Part shown: one piece after another, positions 9,688 through 19,129 of the stretch
How positions within the stretch are numbered: position 1 is the first letter of the stretch
Layout: each line of letters begins with the position of its first letter
DNA from: an uncultured Pelagibacteraceae bacterium
GTDB lineage: Bacteria > Pseudomonadota > Alphaproteobacteria > Pelagibacterales > Pelagibacteraceae
Assembly (NCBI GenBank): GCA_902519255.1
Contig: CABYIV010000002.1
Coordinates: 17,501 to 81,500, forward strand
Length of the DNA: 64,000 nt
Direction of reading: 5' to 3'
Program-made: the position numbers and the translations under genes
Notes under the pieces: model-generated
Told to the model about the DNA's origin: nothing
The model's database searches: none
What the model saw: the letters and a program-made list of their open reading frames with translations, nothing else

Positions 9688-12210
9688 ATGCTTAATCCTT
9701 TAAACATTATTAGTAAATTTATTAAAAGCGGCAATCAAAAGGAATTAGACAGAATTCAAAAAATTGTAGAAGAGATTAATCTTAAAGAAAGTAAGGTTAG
9801 TAAATTTGAGGATAATGAATTTCCTTTAAGAACAAATGAATTTATCTCTAGATTAAAAGAAGGAGAAAAATTAAACGATTTATTACCAGAAGCATTCGCA
9901 TTGGTAAGAGAAGCTTCGAAAAGAACTAACAATGAGAGACACTTTGATGTTCAGCTAATTGGAGGTATTGCGTTACATGAGAATAAGATTGCAGAGATGA
10001 AAACGGGTGAAGGCAAAACACTTACTATAGTTCTTGCTGCATACCTTAACGCATTAGAAAAAAAAGGTGTTCATATAGTTACTGTAAATGATTACCTCGC
10101 AAAAAGAGATAGTATAAATATGGGTAAAATTTACAATTTTTTGGGTTTGAGCTGTGGATATATAAACTCAAACCAGTCAGATGAGGAACGCCAAGAAAAT
10201 TATAATAAAGATATAACTTATGCCACTAACAGTGAATTAGGCTTTGATTTTTTAAGAGACAACATGAAATATTCAAAAAATGAGATGGTCTTGAGGAAGC
10301 ATAACTTTGCGATAGTTGATGAGATTGACTCTTGTTTAATAGATGAGGCAAGAACTCCTTTGGTTATTTCTGGTGCAGCAGAGGATAAAACTATGCAATA
10401 TATTGCTGTAGATAAATTAATTAAAAATTTGAAACAAACAGACTTTGACTTAGATGAAAAAGAAAAAAATATACTCTTAACAAATGAGGGAATAGATAAT
10501 GTTGAAAAAATATTTTCTGATGCTGGTATTTTAAAAAATAACAATTTTTATGACCCAGAAAATTTACATTTAGTTCATCATGTAAACCAAGCATTAAGGG
10601 CAAATTATTTATTTGAGAATGGACGAGATTATATAGTTAAAGATAACGAAATAATTATAATTGATGAGCAAACAGGCAGGCAACTGCCAGGTAGAAGATT
10701 TGGTGATGGACTTCATCAGAGTTTAGAGGCTAAAGAAAAAATAGAAGTTAAAGCTGAAAATCAAACTCTGGCATCAATAACCTATCAAAATTTTTTTAAG
10801 TTGTACGATAAATTAGCAGGTTGTACAGGAACAGCACAAACAGAGTCTGCAGAATTTTTTGAAATTTATAACTTGCCTGTTTTACAGATACCTACCAATA
10901 AAGAAATGATAAGAAACGATCTTAATGACCAAATCTTTAGAACAGGTTTAGAAAAAGACAATGCAATCATTCAAAAAATAAAAGAATGTAATGAAATTGG
11001 ACAACCACTGTTGGTTTTCACTTCTAGCATAAATAAATCTGAGTATTACTCGAATTTGTTAGAAAAAGAGAAAATTCAACATATTGTTTTAAATGCTAAA
11101 AATCATGAGAAAGAAGCAGAAATTATTGCAAATGCTGGCAAAACAAATTCAGTAATTATTACAACAAGTATATCGGGAAGAGGTGTTGATATTAAGTTAG
11201 GTGGACAAGATCAATCTGAAAAAGAGGATGTAAAAAAAAAGGGGGGGTTATTTGTTATTGGAACAGAAAGAATGGAAAGTAGAAGAGTTGATAATCAAGC
11301 AAGAGGACGATCTGGAAGACAGGGAGATGAAGGAAGTTCAATATTTTTTGTAAGTTTAGAAGATGACTTGATGAGATTGTTTGGCTCAGAAACCATGAAT
11401 TCAATGCTAGAAAAGCTTGGTCTTAAAGATGGTGAAAGCATTGATCATCCTTGGATAAATAAAGCGATTGAAAGAGCCCAACAAAAAGTTGAAGCAAGAA
11501 ACTTTGATATAAGAAAAACGCTTATTAAATTTGACAATGTTCTTAATGACCAAAGACATGTAATTTTTGAACAACGAAAAAATGTAATAGAAGGTAAAGA
11601 AGATGAGAATTATTCAGATATTTTCCTTGAAGAAGTTTTAGAAAATTTAAAAAGACAAAAAATATTACATGAAAAATCTCCTAATTCTAAAGAATTTCCA
11701 AAAGCTTTAAAGCAGACTTTAGGTAAATCAATAACTGATGATGAGTTGGGTGAAATTTTAAATTCAGATCACAAAACAATGGAAAAAAAAATAAAGGATA
11801 AATTTATAAATAACAGAGATGAAAGAAATAATTTATTAGGCATTGAACAAGGAAAAGAAATTGAAAAAAGAATATTGGTACAAATTATAGATCAAAATTG
11901 GAAATCACATATTCAATATCTAGAGCAATTAAGACAAGTAATTGGCTTAAGATCTTATGGACAAAGAGATCCTTTAGTGGAGTACAAAAAAGAAGCTTTT
12001 CTATTATTTGAAAATTTACTGGGAAAATTAAAAACTGATCTTGTCACAATGCTTTTAAATTTAAAAATAATACAAAAAGAAGAGGAAGATAATTCTCAAA
12101 ACAAAGTTAAAGAAAAGTTAAAATCAATTGCAAAAAGTAAAATTGGAAGAAATGAACCTTGCCCGTGTGGATCTGGGAAAAAATATAAACACTGCTGCGG
12201 TGCCTTATAA
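9688..12210 (+). CDS. secA: Preprotein translocase ATPase SecA
   Basis: Motor of the Sec pathway, pushing unfolded preproteins through SecYEG. Walker A (MKTGEGKT) lies near residues 105-112, DEAD-type box VDEIDS near 210, and helicase motif VI (QARGRSGRQGDEG) in NBD2. The C-terminus has the SEC-C zinc motif CPCGSGKKYKHCC, which binds SecB or ribosomes. Length 840 is a little shorter than E. coli's. The gene ends 1 nt before the convergent accA stop. Confidence 0.98.
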   Translation: MLNPLNIISKFIKSGNQKELDRIQKIVEEINLKESKVSKFEDNEFPLRTNEFISRLKEGEKLNDLLPEAFALVREASKRTNNERHFDVQLIGGIALHENKIAEMKTGEGKTLTIVLAAYLNALEKKGVHIVTVNDYLAKRDSINMGKIYNFLGLSCGYINSNQSDEERQENYNKDITYATNSELGFDFLRDNMKYSKNEMVLRKHNFAIVDEIDSCLIDEARTPLVISGAAEDKTMQYIAVDKLIKNLKQTDFDLDEKEKNILLTNEGIDNVEKIFSDAGILKNNNFYDPENLHLVHHVNQALRANYLFENGRDYIVKDNEIIIIDEQTGRQLPGRRFGDGLHQSLEAKEKIEVKAENQTLASITYQNFFKLYDKLAGCTGTAQTESAEFFEIYNLPVLQIPTNKEMIRNDLNDQIFRTGLEKDNAIIQKIKECNEIGQPLLVFTSSINKSEYYSNLLEKEKIQHIVLNAKNHEKEAEIIANAGKTNSVIITTSISGRGVDIKLGGQDQSEKEDVKKKGGLFVIGTERMESRRVDNQARGRSGRQGDEGSSIFFVSLEDDLMRLFGSETMNSMLEKLGLKDGESIDHPWINKAIERAQQKVEARNFDIRKTLIKFDNVLNDQRHVIFEQRKNVIEGKEDENYSDIFLEEVLENLKRQKILHEKSPNSKEFPKALKQTLGKSITDDELGEILNSDHKTMEKKIKDKFINNRDERNNLLGIEQGKEIEKRILVQIIDQNWKSHIQYLEQLRQVIGLRSYGQRDPLVEYKKEAFLLFENLLGKLKTDLVTMLLNLKIIQKEEEDNSQNKVKEKLKSIAKSKIGRNEPCPCGSGKKYKHCCGAL

Positions 12211-12211
12211 A

Positions 12212-13318
12212 TTAAAAAATCACTTTTAATAAAATTAACAATAGAAGAATTGATGTAGTTGAAATAAATAATTTTTTATTCAATTTAATATTCGAAATCA
12301 AATTTTGAAGGAGATTATGTTTAATGGTAAGTTTATCTTGATGCGTTGCATTGGTACTGAAACCTTTATTTCTTCCAATATCTAAAAACTTATTCTTTCT
12401 TTGATTTAATATTTCTTCCTCATTTAATGTTAGAAATTTACTTAAGTTTCTATCAATAGCATTACGTACATTATCTAGAATGAGATCTTTATCTCGATGC
12501 GCACCCCCTAAAGGTTCGGGTATTATTTCATCGATAATTTCTAGTTTTAAAAGATCTTTTGCTGACAGCTTCATTGCTTTTGCAGCTTCTAAAGTCTTTG
12601 TTGGATCTCGCCAAAGTATAGTTGCACATCCCTCTGGAGATATTACTGAATATATTGCATTCTCTAACATCAAGACTTTACTTGAAGAAGCTAGTGCAAT
12701 AGCACCACCGGAGCCTCCTTCGCCTATAATTATAGATAAAGTTGGAACAGTCAGTTGCATAGAACATTCAATAGACTTTGCAATTGCTTCTGCCTGTCCT
12801 CTTTCTTCAGCACCAACTCCAGGATAAGCACCTGGAGTATCAACAAAGTTAATTATTGGTATTTTGAATTTATTAGCTAAATTCATTAACCTTATTGTTT
12901 TTCTGTACCCTTCTGGTCTCATCATCCCAAAATTTCTCTCAATCCTTGAGTCTAAATTTTCACCTTTTTCCTGTCCTATTACTAAAACTGACTTAGAATG
13001 AAATTTACCAAAACCACATATCACAGATTTATCCTCTCCATAAAATCTATCCCCTGAAAGTGAAATAAATTCATCAAATAAATTATCAATAAAAAATTTT
13101 GATTTAGGTCTATCCTCGTGTCTTGCAACCAATGTTGTCTGCCATGCATCTAAATTTGAATATACATCTTTAAGTTTTTTATCTATTTCATTTTGTAAAT
13201 CCGTTATTTTACTTGTATCAACTTCTGAAATGCCATCTTGATTATACGGATCTTTTAATTTATCTAACTCTGTTTCTAAGTTTTTTATATCTGTCTCAAA
13301 ATTTAAATAATTTTTCAT
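12212..13318 (-). CDS. accA: Acetyl-CoA carboxylase carboxyltransferase, alpha subunit, with C-terminal membrane segment
   Basis: Alpha half of the carboxyltransferase that makes malonyl-CoA for fatty acid synthesis; its partner accD is at 34,955. Family motifs are clear (VDTPGAYPGVGAEERGQAEA, IGEGGSGGAIA, MLENAIYSVISPEGCA). The usual protein ends near the RNKFLDIGRNKGF motif, about residue 318. Here ~45 further residues follow, ending in a strongly hydrophobic stretch (about residues 349-368, FISTTSILLLLILLKVIF). This could tether the enzyme to the inner membrane. The extension is in frame without any sign of a sequencing break. Confidence 0.95.
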   Translation of the reverse strand: MKNYLNFETDIKNLETELDKLKDPYNQDGISEVDTSKITDLQNEIDKKLKDVYSNLDAWQTTLVARHEDRPKSKFFIDNLFDEFISLSGDRFYGEDKSVICGFGKFHSKSVLVIGQEKGENLDSRIERNFGMMRPEGYRKTIRLMNLANKFKIPIINFVDTPGAYPGVGAEERGQAEAIAKSIECSMQLTVPTLSIIIGEGGSGGAIALASSSKVLMLENAIYSVISPEGCATILWRDPTKTLEAAKAMKLSAKDLLKLEIIDEIIPEPLGGAHRDKDLILDNVRNAIDRNLSKFLTLNEEEILNQRKNKFLDIGRNKGFSTNATHQDKLTIKHNLLQNLISNIKLNKKLFISTTSILLLLILLKVIF

Positions 13319-13465
13319 TACTTCATTATATATAATTTTTAGGCTATAAAATGATCAAATTTCAAAAATTATATTCTTTTCGGATGAAAAGTAACATTTT
13401 TTTAAATAAAGTAATGACATAATTTATTGATTATCATATACAACGGTTTCTAAATTTTAAAAATT

Positions 13466-15616
13466 ATGAGTGATTCATTTATTAAAATAAATACTTTATC
13501 TGTTTCTAAGAATTTGGCTGATTTTGTAAAAAATGAACTTCTTGCAGGATTAGATGTTAACGAAAAAGATTTCTGGGATGGATTTGATAAAAGTATAAAT
13601 GAACTTGCGCCAATCAATAAAAAGTTGCTAGAAGTCCGTGAAACTCTTCAATCTGAAATTGATTTATGGTTAAAAAAAAACAGAAATGGAGGATTTAGTC
13701 ATCAAGAATATAAGAATTTTTTAAAAGAAATTGGATATTTAAAAGAAGAAGGGAATGATTTTAAAATTGATACCAAAAACCTTGATAGTGAGATTTCCAG
13801 CATCGCAGGTCCTCAACTTGTAGTTCCTATAATGAACTCTAGATATACATTAAATGCTGCTAATGCTAGATGGGTAAGTCTTTACGATAGTTTATATGGA
13901 ACAGATTTAATTGAGTCAGAAGAAACTGGAAGTCAAAAGTATGATCCACTTAGAGGACAAGAAGTAATAAGATATGCACGTGAATTTCTAAATGACCACT
14001 TCTCTATCAATGAAATTCATTGGAAAGATATAAATGGATTTAAAATAAAGGGAAGTGACTTAAAAATTTTAAAAGATGATAAAGAGTTTGAGTTATTAGA
14101 TAAAAATAAATTTATTGGATACAGAGGAGAACCTAATAATCCAACAACAATAATTTTAGAAAATAATAATTTAAAAATTGAGATAATAATTAACCCAAAA
14201 GCATTTAGTGCTGTTCAAGATGCTGCAGGGATAAGTGACATAATTATAGAATCTGCAATATCTACAATATGTGATAATGAAGATAGTGTTGCAGCAGTAG
14301 ACTCAGAAGATAAAATTTTATGTTACAAAAATTGGTTAGGTTTGATGAAAGGAACTCTAAAATCTGTCTTCGAAAAGGATGGAAAAACTTTAGAAAGAAA
14401 ACTTAATCCAGATAGAAGTTATATTTCAAAAGATAATAAAAAAGAAAAATTACATGGTAGAAGCTTACTTTTAATTAGGAATGTTGGTCATTTAATGACC
14501 AATTCAGCAATTATTTTAGAAGATGGTTCTGAAGTCCCAGAGGGTATCATGGATGCATTTATTACAACTGCTGCAGCAATTCATGATTTAAAAAGAAAAG
14601 GTAACTCAAGAACTGGATCTATATATATTGTAAAACCGAAAATGCATGGACCTGAAGAGACTGCTTTTACAGATAAAATATTCACAAGAGTTGAAGAAGT
14701 ATTAAAACTTGAAAAGAATACAATTAAATGCGGTATTATGGATGAAGAAAGAAGAACATCTGTAAACTTAAAAGAATGTATTAGAACATTAAAGAGTAGA
14801 GTTTTTTTTATAAATACTGGCTTTTTGGATAGAACTGGAGATGAAATGCACACATCAATGGAAGCAGGTCCAATGATAAAAAAAGGTGACATGAAAAAAT
14901 CAAAATGGATAGCTGCATATGAAGATAACAATGTTGATGTTGGTTTAAAATGTGGATTTTCAGGTGTTGCACAAATAGGTAAGGGTATGTGGGCTATGCC
15001 AGATAAAATGAAAGATATGATAGATCAAAAAATATCACATCTTGAAGCTGGTGCAAATTGCGCATGGGTTCCTTCACCTACCGCAGCCTCTTTACATGCA
15101 ATGCACTATCATAAATTAAATATTTTTGAAAAACATAAAAAATTAAATAATAATAAAATAAATTACATTGATAATTTATTAACGATACCGATTGCAGATA
15201 GACCTAATTGGGGCAAAGAAGAAATAAAAAATGAATTATGTAACTCAGCTCAGACTATTTTAGGATATGTAGTAAGGTGGGTAGACCAAGGAATAGGATG
15301 CTCTAAAGTTCCAGATATAAATAATGTTGGATTGATGGAGGATAGAGCAACACTAAGAATATCTTCACAACATATAGCTAACTGGCTACATCATGGTATT
15401 TGCTCAAATAGACAAGTTTTAGAAATTCTAAAAAAAATGGCAAAGATAGTTGATAAACAAAATGAAGGAGATCCAAAATATCAAAAAATGTCTCCAAATT
15501 ACGACAAGTCAATCTCCTTTAAGGCGGCTTGTGAATTGATTTTCCATGGCAAGTCACAACCATCAGGTTATACTGAACCTCTATTACATTTAAATAGATT
15601 GATCAAAAAAAGCTAA
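13466..15616 (+). CDS. glcB: Malate synthase G
   Basis: Condenses glyoxylate with acetyl-CoA to malate. At 716 residues it is the large G isoform. Recognisable motifs include DAAGISDIIIESAIST, GLMKGTL, RKLNPDRSY, GRSLLLIRNVGHLM (with the catalytic arginine), IMDEERRTSVNL, FINTGFLDRTGDEMH and GANCAWVPSPTAA. It is a stand-alone plus-strand gene between accA and recR. In Ca. Pelagibacter ubique glcB is known to be controlled by a glycine riboswitch; I do not see one in the 147-nt upstream region here. Confidence 0.97.
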   Translation: MSDSFIKINTLSVSKNLADFVKNELLAGLDVNEKDFWDGFDKSINELAPINKKLLEVRETLQSEIDLWLKKNRNGGFSHQEYKNFLKEIGYLKEEGNDFKIDTKNLDSEISSIAGPQLVVPIMNSRYTLNAANARWVSLYDSLYGTDLIESEETGSQKYDPLRGQEVIRYAREFLNDHFSINEIHWKDINGFKIKGSDLKILKDDKEFELLDKNKFIGYRGEPNNPTTIILENNNLKIEIIINPKAFSAVQDAAGISDIIIESAISTICDNEDSVAAVDSEDKILCYKNWLGLMKGTLKSVFEKDGKTLERKLNPDRSYISKDNKKEKLHGRSLLLIRNVGHLMTNSAIILEDGSEVPEGIMDAFITTAAAIHDLKRKGNSRTGSIYIVKPKMHGPEETAFTDKIFTRVEEVLKLEKNTIKCGIMDEERRTSVNLKECIRTLKSRVFFINTGFLDRTGDEMHTSMEAGPMIKKGDMKKSKWIAAYEDNNVDVGLKCGFSGVAQIGKGMWAMPDKMKDMIDQKISHLEAGANCAWVPSPTAASLHAMHYHKLNIFEKHKKLNNNKINYIDNLLTIPIADRPNWGKEEIKNELCNSAQTILGYVVRWVDQGIGCSKVPDINNVGLMEDRATLRISSQHIANWLHHGICSNRQVLEILKKMAKIVDKQNEGDPKYQKMSPNYDKSISFKAACELIFHGKSQPSGYTEPLLHLNRLIKKS

Positions 15617-15623
15617 TTTAAAT

Positions 15624-16232
15624 TTATAAATCTCTTCTATTTTTAAAAGCAGATATAAGGGTTCCATCATCTGAAGTTTCTATTTCTCCTCCAACTGGTA
15701 AACCTTGAGCTAATTTTGAAATTTTTACATTTGTATTTTTTAAACTATCCTGAATATAAAAAGCAGTAGTTTGTCCTTCAACGGTAGCGCTAGTTGCTAA
15801 AATTACTTCATCAATATTGTCATTTTTTATTCTTTCAATTAAAGAATTAATTAGCAAATTTTCTCTATTGTTGCTGTTATCGGTATCAGAAATCGTGCCA
15901 CCTAAAATATGATAATAACCTTGAAAAATAGATGAACTCTCTATTGCCCATTGATCTGAAATATTCTCAACTACACAAATTTTATCATATTTTTTATCTA
16001 CAAATACACAGTTATTATATTCACAATTAATTGTATTAGGTTTTAATGTTCCACATATTTTACAACGTTCAATATTTTTTATTACCTGACTTAGATTATT
16101 AGCCAAAGGTTTTAATATTTCTTGGCGATTATTGATCATTTTTAAAATTATTCTTTTTGCAGACTTTGGTCCAAGACCCGGTAATTTAGATATTAGTTTA
16201 ATTAAATTATCTATTTCAGGGAGATTTTGCAT
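15624..16232 (-). CDS. recR: Recombination mediator RecR
   Basis: Works with RecF/RecO to load RecA on gapped DNA. Helix-hairpin-helix near residues 13-30 (LPGLGPKSAKRI), a C4 zinc finger beginning CKICGTLKPN near 57, then a Toprim domain. Length 202 is normal. It is the last gene of the classic ffs-dnaX-ybaB-recR unit. Confidence 0.96.
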   Translation of the reverse strand: MQNLPEIDNLIKLISKLPGLGPKSAKRIILKMINNRQEILKPLANNLSQVIKNIERCKICGTLKPNTINCEYNNCVFVDKKYDKICVVENISDQWAIESSSIFQGYYHILGGTISDTDNSNNRENLLINSLIERIKNDNIDEVILATSATVEGQTTAFYIQDSLKNTNVKISKLAQGLPVGGEIETSDDGTLISAFKNRRDL

Positions 16233-16236
16233 TTAA

Positions 16237-16554
16237 TTAAATAGGCCACTTAAACCCAGGTACACCTAATCCCCCAGTTGCTTTTGATATTTCTTCAGAG
16301 GTTTTTGATTTTAATTTATTTTTTGCATCATTATGAGCGGCAGTGATTAAATCTTGAATTATCTCTTTATCTTCTTTCAACACTTTGTCGCTTAACAAAA
16401 TTTTAGTCATCTCCCCATCACCGTTAAGTGTAATTTTAACCACGTCTCCTCCAGATACACCGTTTACTTCTATCTTTTTAAGGTTCTCCTGACTTTCTTT
16501 CATTTTTTTTTCTATTTCTTTTGCTTTTTCTAAAATTTTATTAAAATCAGTCAT
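16237..16554 (-). CDS. ybaB: YbaB/EbfC family nucleoid-associated protein
   Basis: Small DNA-binding dimer of the YbaB/EbfC family. The protein from MTDFNKILEKAKEIEKKMKE is 105 residues with the family core GVSGGDVVKITLNGDGEM. An in-frame start 18 nt upstream exists, but MTDFN matches family N-termini best. The start lies 8 nt inside the 3' end of dnaX, indicating coupled translation. Confidence 0.94.
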   Translation of the reverse strand: MTDFNKILEKAKEIEKKMKESQENLKKIEVNGVSGGDVVKITLNGDGEMTKILLSDKVLKEDKEIIQDLITAAHNDAKNKLKSKTSEEISKATGGLGVPGFKWPI

Positions 16555-18157
16555 CGTTTTTTTCAATATCAATTAATTCAATATCAGGAAGTGCCTGTAT
16601 CAACTTTTTATATTCACTTGAGCCTTTGTACTCTGATATTTTTTTCTTTTTTAAAATATTTTTTTTCTCTTTTTCACTCATTTCACCTTTTTCCTTTGTA
16701 AAAGAAATCAGCCAACGGTTTTTGGTCCAATCATATAATTTTTCAGATAAATCTTTTACAAAACTCTTATTTAATTTGTCATTAAAAGAAATTTCTATAT
16801 TGGTATTTGAAAAAGAGACTAAGTTTACATTATTTTCTAATTCGTATTTTAGTTTCATCTCTTTTTTCTGGACACATATTTCTATTAAATCTTCTAAATT
16901 TTTGATCTCTAAGGTATTTTTCTTTTCAATTTTTTCGTCTTCTTGTTTTATATTTTTAATCTGATTAATCGCTTCCTTATTTGTAGTATTTTTCACATCT
17001 ACATTTTTTATTGAAATATTTTTTAATTTATTTTGGTCATTATTTTGTATTAAATTTTTTTTTTTTAAATAAATTAATTGAATAAGGAACATCTCAATTA
17101 ATAAATTTTGGTTAGCAACTATTTTTATTTCTTTTAAAGTTTTTAAAGTAAATTCCCAAAATAATAACATTACATTTGGATCTAATTGTTTTGATAAAGA
17201 GGTTATTTTTTTATAATCACTATCGTTCAATGTAAAATTATTTCCTTGATTTTCAATATGTGATATGTTCTTCAAATAATATAGTATTTCTAAAAAGTCA
17301 TTTAAGAATGTTTCAGGTTCAATGCCTGAATTATACAGTTTTCTATAATAGTTTATTATTTTACTTTCATTTCCTAAAAAAACTATTTCTAGCAAATCTA
17401 AATATGAACTTTTATTGACATAGCCAAAAATCTTTTGAGCATCTTCAAATGTCAGAGATTTTTCATTGTTCGAAATAATTGCTCTATCTAGCAAAGACAA
17501 TGCATCTCTTACAGAGCCTTCTGATAATTTAACTATTAATCTAATCGCATTATCTTCGACATCCTTTTTTTCTTTTGTTGTTACATTTTTTAAATAATTG
17601 AATAGTTCTTCAGACTTAATTCTTGATAAATCATACCTTTGACACCTTGATATAACAGTAATAGGAATTTTTTTTACTTCAGTAGTTGCAAAAATGAATT
17701 TTAAGTATTTAGGAGGTTCTTCCAATGTCTTGAGTAATGCATTAAATGCTTGCTTGCTTAACATGTGTACTTCATCAACAATAAAAATTTTAAACTTCGC
17801 TACTGATGGTGGATATCTAGAAAATTCTATTAGTTCTCTGACATCATCAACGCCTGTTTTGCTTGCTGCATCCATTTCAAGAACATCAATATGATTAGAA
17901 TTAGCTATGGGATCACATTGATTGCATTTTTTTTCACACATACCTTCAATTGAATTTTCACAATTCAATGCTTTAGCAACAATTCTTGCAAATGTAGTCT
18001 TTCCAATTCCCCTCATACCAGTAAACAAAAAAGCATTAGCTGGATTGTTATTTTTAATAGAATTATAAATTGTAGTGGCAATTTCCTCATGACCAATCAA
18101 ATCTTTAAATATTTGAGGCCTATATTTTAATGCCAGAACTTGAGATTTTTTTGTCAT
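16547..18157 (-). CDS. dnaX: DNA polymerase III subunits tau/gamma
   Basis: Clamp-loader ATPase of the replicative polymerase. Walker A is GMRGIGKT (residues 47-54), followed by the zinc-binding cysteines (CEKKCNQC), DEVHML (Walker B) and the arginine-finger region SRCQRYDLSR. The C-terminal third is lysine-rich low complexity followed by a tau-like end. The start at MTKKSQVLALKYRPQ is chosen; an in-frame ATG 33 nt upstream lies inside the SRP RNA gene. Length 536. Confidence 0.95.
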   Translation of the reverse strand: MTKKSQVLALKYRPQIFKDLIGHEEIATTIYNSIKNNNPANAFLFTGMRGIGKTTFARIVAKALNCENSIEGMCEKKCNQCDPIANSNHIDVLEMDAASKTGVDDVRELIEFSRYPPSVAKFKIFIVDEVHMLSKQAFNALLKTLEEPPKYLKFIFATTEVKKIPITVISRCQRYDLSRIKSEELFNYLKNVTTKEKKDVEDNAIRLIVKLSEGSVRDALSLLDRAIISNNEKSLTFEDAQKIFGYVNKSSYLDLLEIVFLGNESKIINYYRKLYNSGIEPETFLNDFLEILYYLKNISHIENQGNNFTLNDSDYKKITSLSKQLDPNVMLLFWEFTLKTLKEIKIVANQNLLIEMFLIQLIYLKKKNLIQNNDQNKLKNISIKNVDVKNTTNKEAINQIKNIKQEDEKIEKKNTLEIKNLEDLIEICVQKKEMKLKYELENNVNLVSFSNTNIEISFNDKLNKSFVKDLSEKLYDWTKNRWLISFTKEKGEMSEKEKKNILKKKKISEYKGSSEYKKLIQALPDIELIDIEKNDD

Positions 18158-18161
18158 AATA

Positions 18162-18249
18162 GGAGACCTACCAACCTGGAAATAACTCATTACCCTTGCT
18201 CTTTTTCAAGTCTGGGGGAGTTCATGGTAATCCCACCTGGAAGGCCTCC
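18162..18249 (-). ncRNA. ffs: Signal recognition particle RNA (4.5S)
   Basis: The minus-strand transcript has complementary ends (GGAGGCC at the 5' end against GGTCTCC at the 3' end). The central domain IV hairpin reads CAGA-CTT-GAAA-AAG-AGCA, which reproduces the SRP pattern of an asymmetric CAG/AGCA internal loop, a 3-bp stem and a GNRA tetraloop that binds Ffh. The flanking AAGGG matches alphaproteobacterial 4.5S RNAs. Position immediately upstream of dnaX is the usual alphaproteobacterial arrangement. Ends are inferred from pairing; the apical loop is GAAA rather than the common GGAA. Confidence 0.88.
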
Positions 18250-18255
18250 AAATGT

Positions 18256-18285
18256 ATTATAACAATAATTTTTTCTAATCTACAA
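18256..18285 (-). promoter_or_regulatory. ffs promoter
   Basis: A perfect TATAAT (18256-18261, minus strand) is preceded after 18 nt by TTGTAG (18280-18285). The predicted start falls at about 18249-18250, exactly where the SRP RNA begins by pairing. This is the best sigma70-type promoter in the window and probably also feeds dnaX-ybaB-recR. Confidence 0.65.
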
Positions 18286-18294
18286 TAAAGTTAA

Positions 18295-19125
18295 TTATTT
18301 TTTTTCTCTGAAATTGTGAGCCTTATAAACACCTAGTACGTGCATGTCTTCACAGTGAAAAGCCAATTCCTCTAAAGAATTTTTAATTTTTATTTCATCT
18401 AAATGTCCATCAATATCACATAAAAAGAAGAACGATGAAAATGAATTTTTCTCAGGAAAACTTTGAAGCTTAGTCATATTCACTCCATTAATTGCGAACC
18501 CTGATAGAGCTGAATATAAAGCAGCAGGTCTCTCTCTTAATTTAAACAAAAGAGAAGTGATATATTTATTTTTATCAATCTCAGGCTGTACGATATCTTT
18601 TCCCATTACTAAGAATCTCGTATAATTTTCATTATCGTCTTGAATATTCTCTTTCAAAATTTCAAGATTATATATTTCAGCACTTAGTTTTGATGCTATT
18701 GCAGCCTTGCTTTTATCTTTTGCCTCTGAAATATATTTAGCAGATCCTGCTGTATCTGCTCTTACGTTACCTGATAAGTTATTTTTTTTTAAAAATTCAG
18801 AAGCTTGACTTAATGCTTGAGCATGAGAGTAAACATTCTTGATATCCTTTAATTTAGAACCTTTAATGCCTATTAGATTATGATTAATTGGATAAAAGAT
18901 TTCTTCATAAATGTTTAATCTGTATTTAAATATTAAATATTCTACTCCAATATTTCCTGTTGTTTTGTTTGATTCAGGTATAATCGCTCTTATATTACTG
19001 TTTTTACTTGCCCTTTCAAAACATTCATCAAATGTTTTACATGGAATGGTATCTATGGTTGGATGCAGATATTTGGCGCAACTCTCACTATAACTACCTG
19101 CAATGCCCTGATAAACTATCTTCAT
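18295..19125 (-). CDS. pheA: Prephenate dehydratase
   Basis: Converts prephenate to phenylpyruvate in phenylalanine synthesis. It is a monofunctional 276-residue form without chorismate mutase. The N-terminal IVYQGIAGSYSESCA motif and the catalytic TRF motif (NYTRFLVMG, near residue 168) are present. A C-terminal ACT domain (RPAALYSALSGFAINGVNMT) implies feedback regulation by phenylalanine. It is 4 nt downstream of kdsB. Confidence 0.95.
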   Translation of the reverse strand: MKIVYQGIAGSYSESCAKYLHPTIDTIPCKTFDECFERASKNSNIRAIIPESNKTTGNIGVEYLIFKYRLNIYEEIFYPINHNLIGIKGSKLKDIKNVYSHAQALSQASEFLKKNNLSGNVRADTAGSAKYISEAKDKSKAAIASKLSAEIYNLEILKENIQDDNENYTRFLVMGKDIVQPEIDKNKYITSLLFKLRERPAALYSALSGFAINGVNMTKLQSFPEKNSFSSFFFLCDIDGHLDEIKIKNSLEELAFHCEDMHVLGVYKAHNFREKK

Positions 19126-19129
19126 TATA

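Noticed and set aside
12480-12827. A 115-codon frame antisense to accA
   Set aside because: Shadow of accA codons; accA is strongly conserved and the antisense frame resembles nothing.
13319-13465. Possible riboswitch upstream of glcB
   Set aside because: I looked for the glycine aptamer core and found no match; not listed as a feature.
16646-16652. A AAA AAG slippery heptamer in dnaX, in the right frame
   Set aside because: A -1 shift here reaches a stop about ten codons later and only ~25 codons before the normal end, so it would not create a gamma-like short subunit; poly-A runs are common in this genome.
18158-18190. N-terminal extension of dnaX by 11 codons
   Set aside because: It lies in the SRP RNA gene; DnaX proteins begin close to the LALKYRPQ motif, which the MTKKS start gives.
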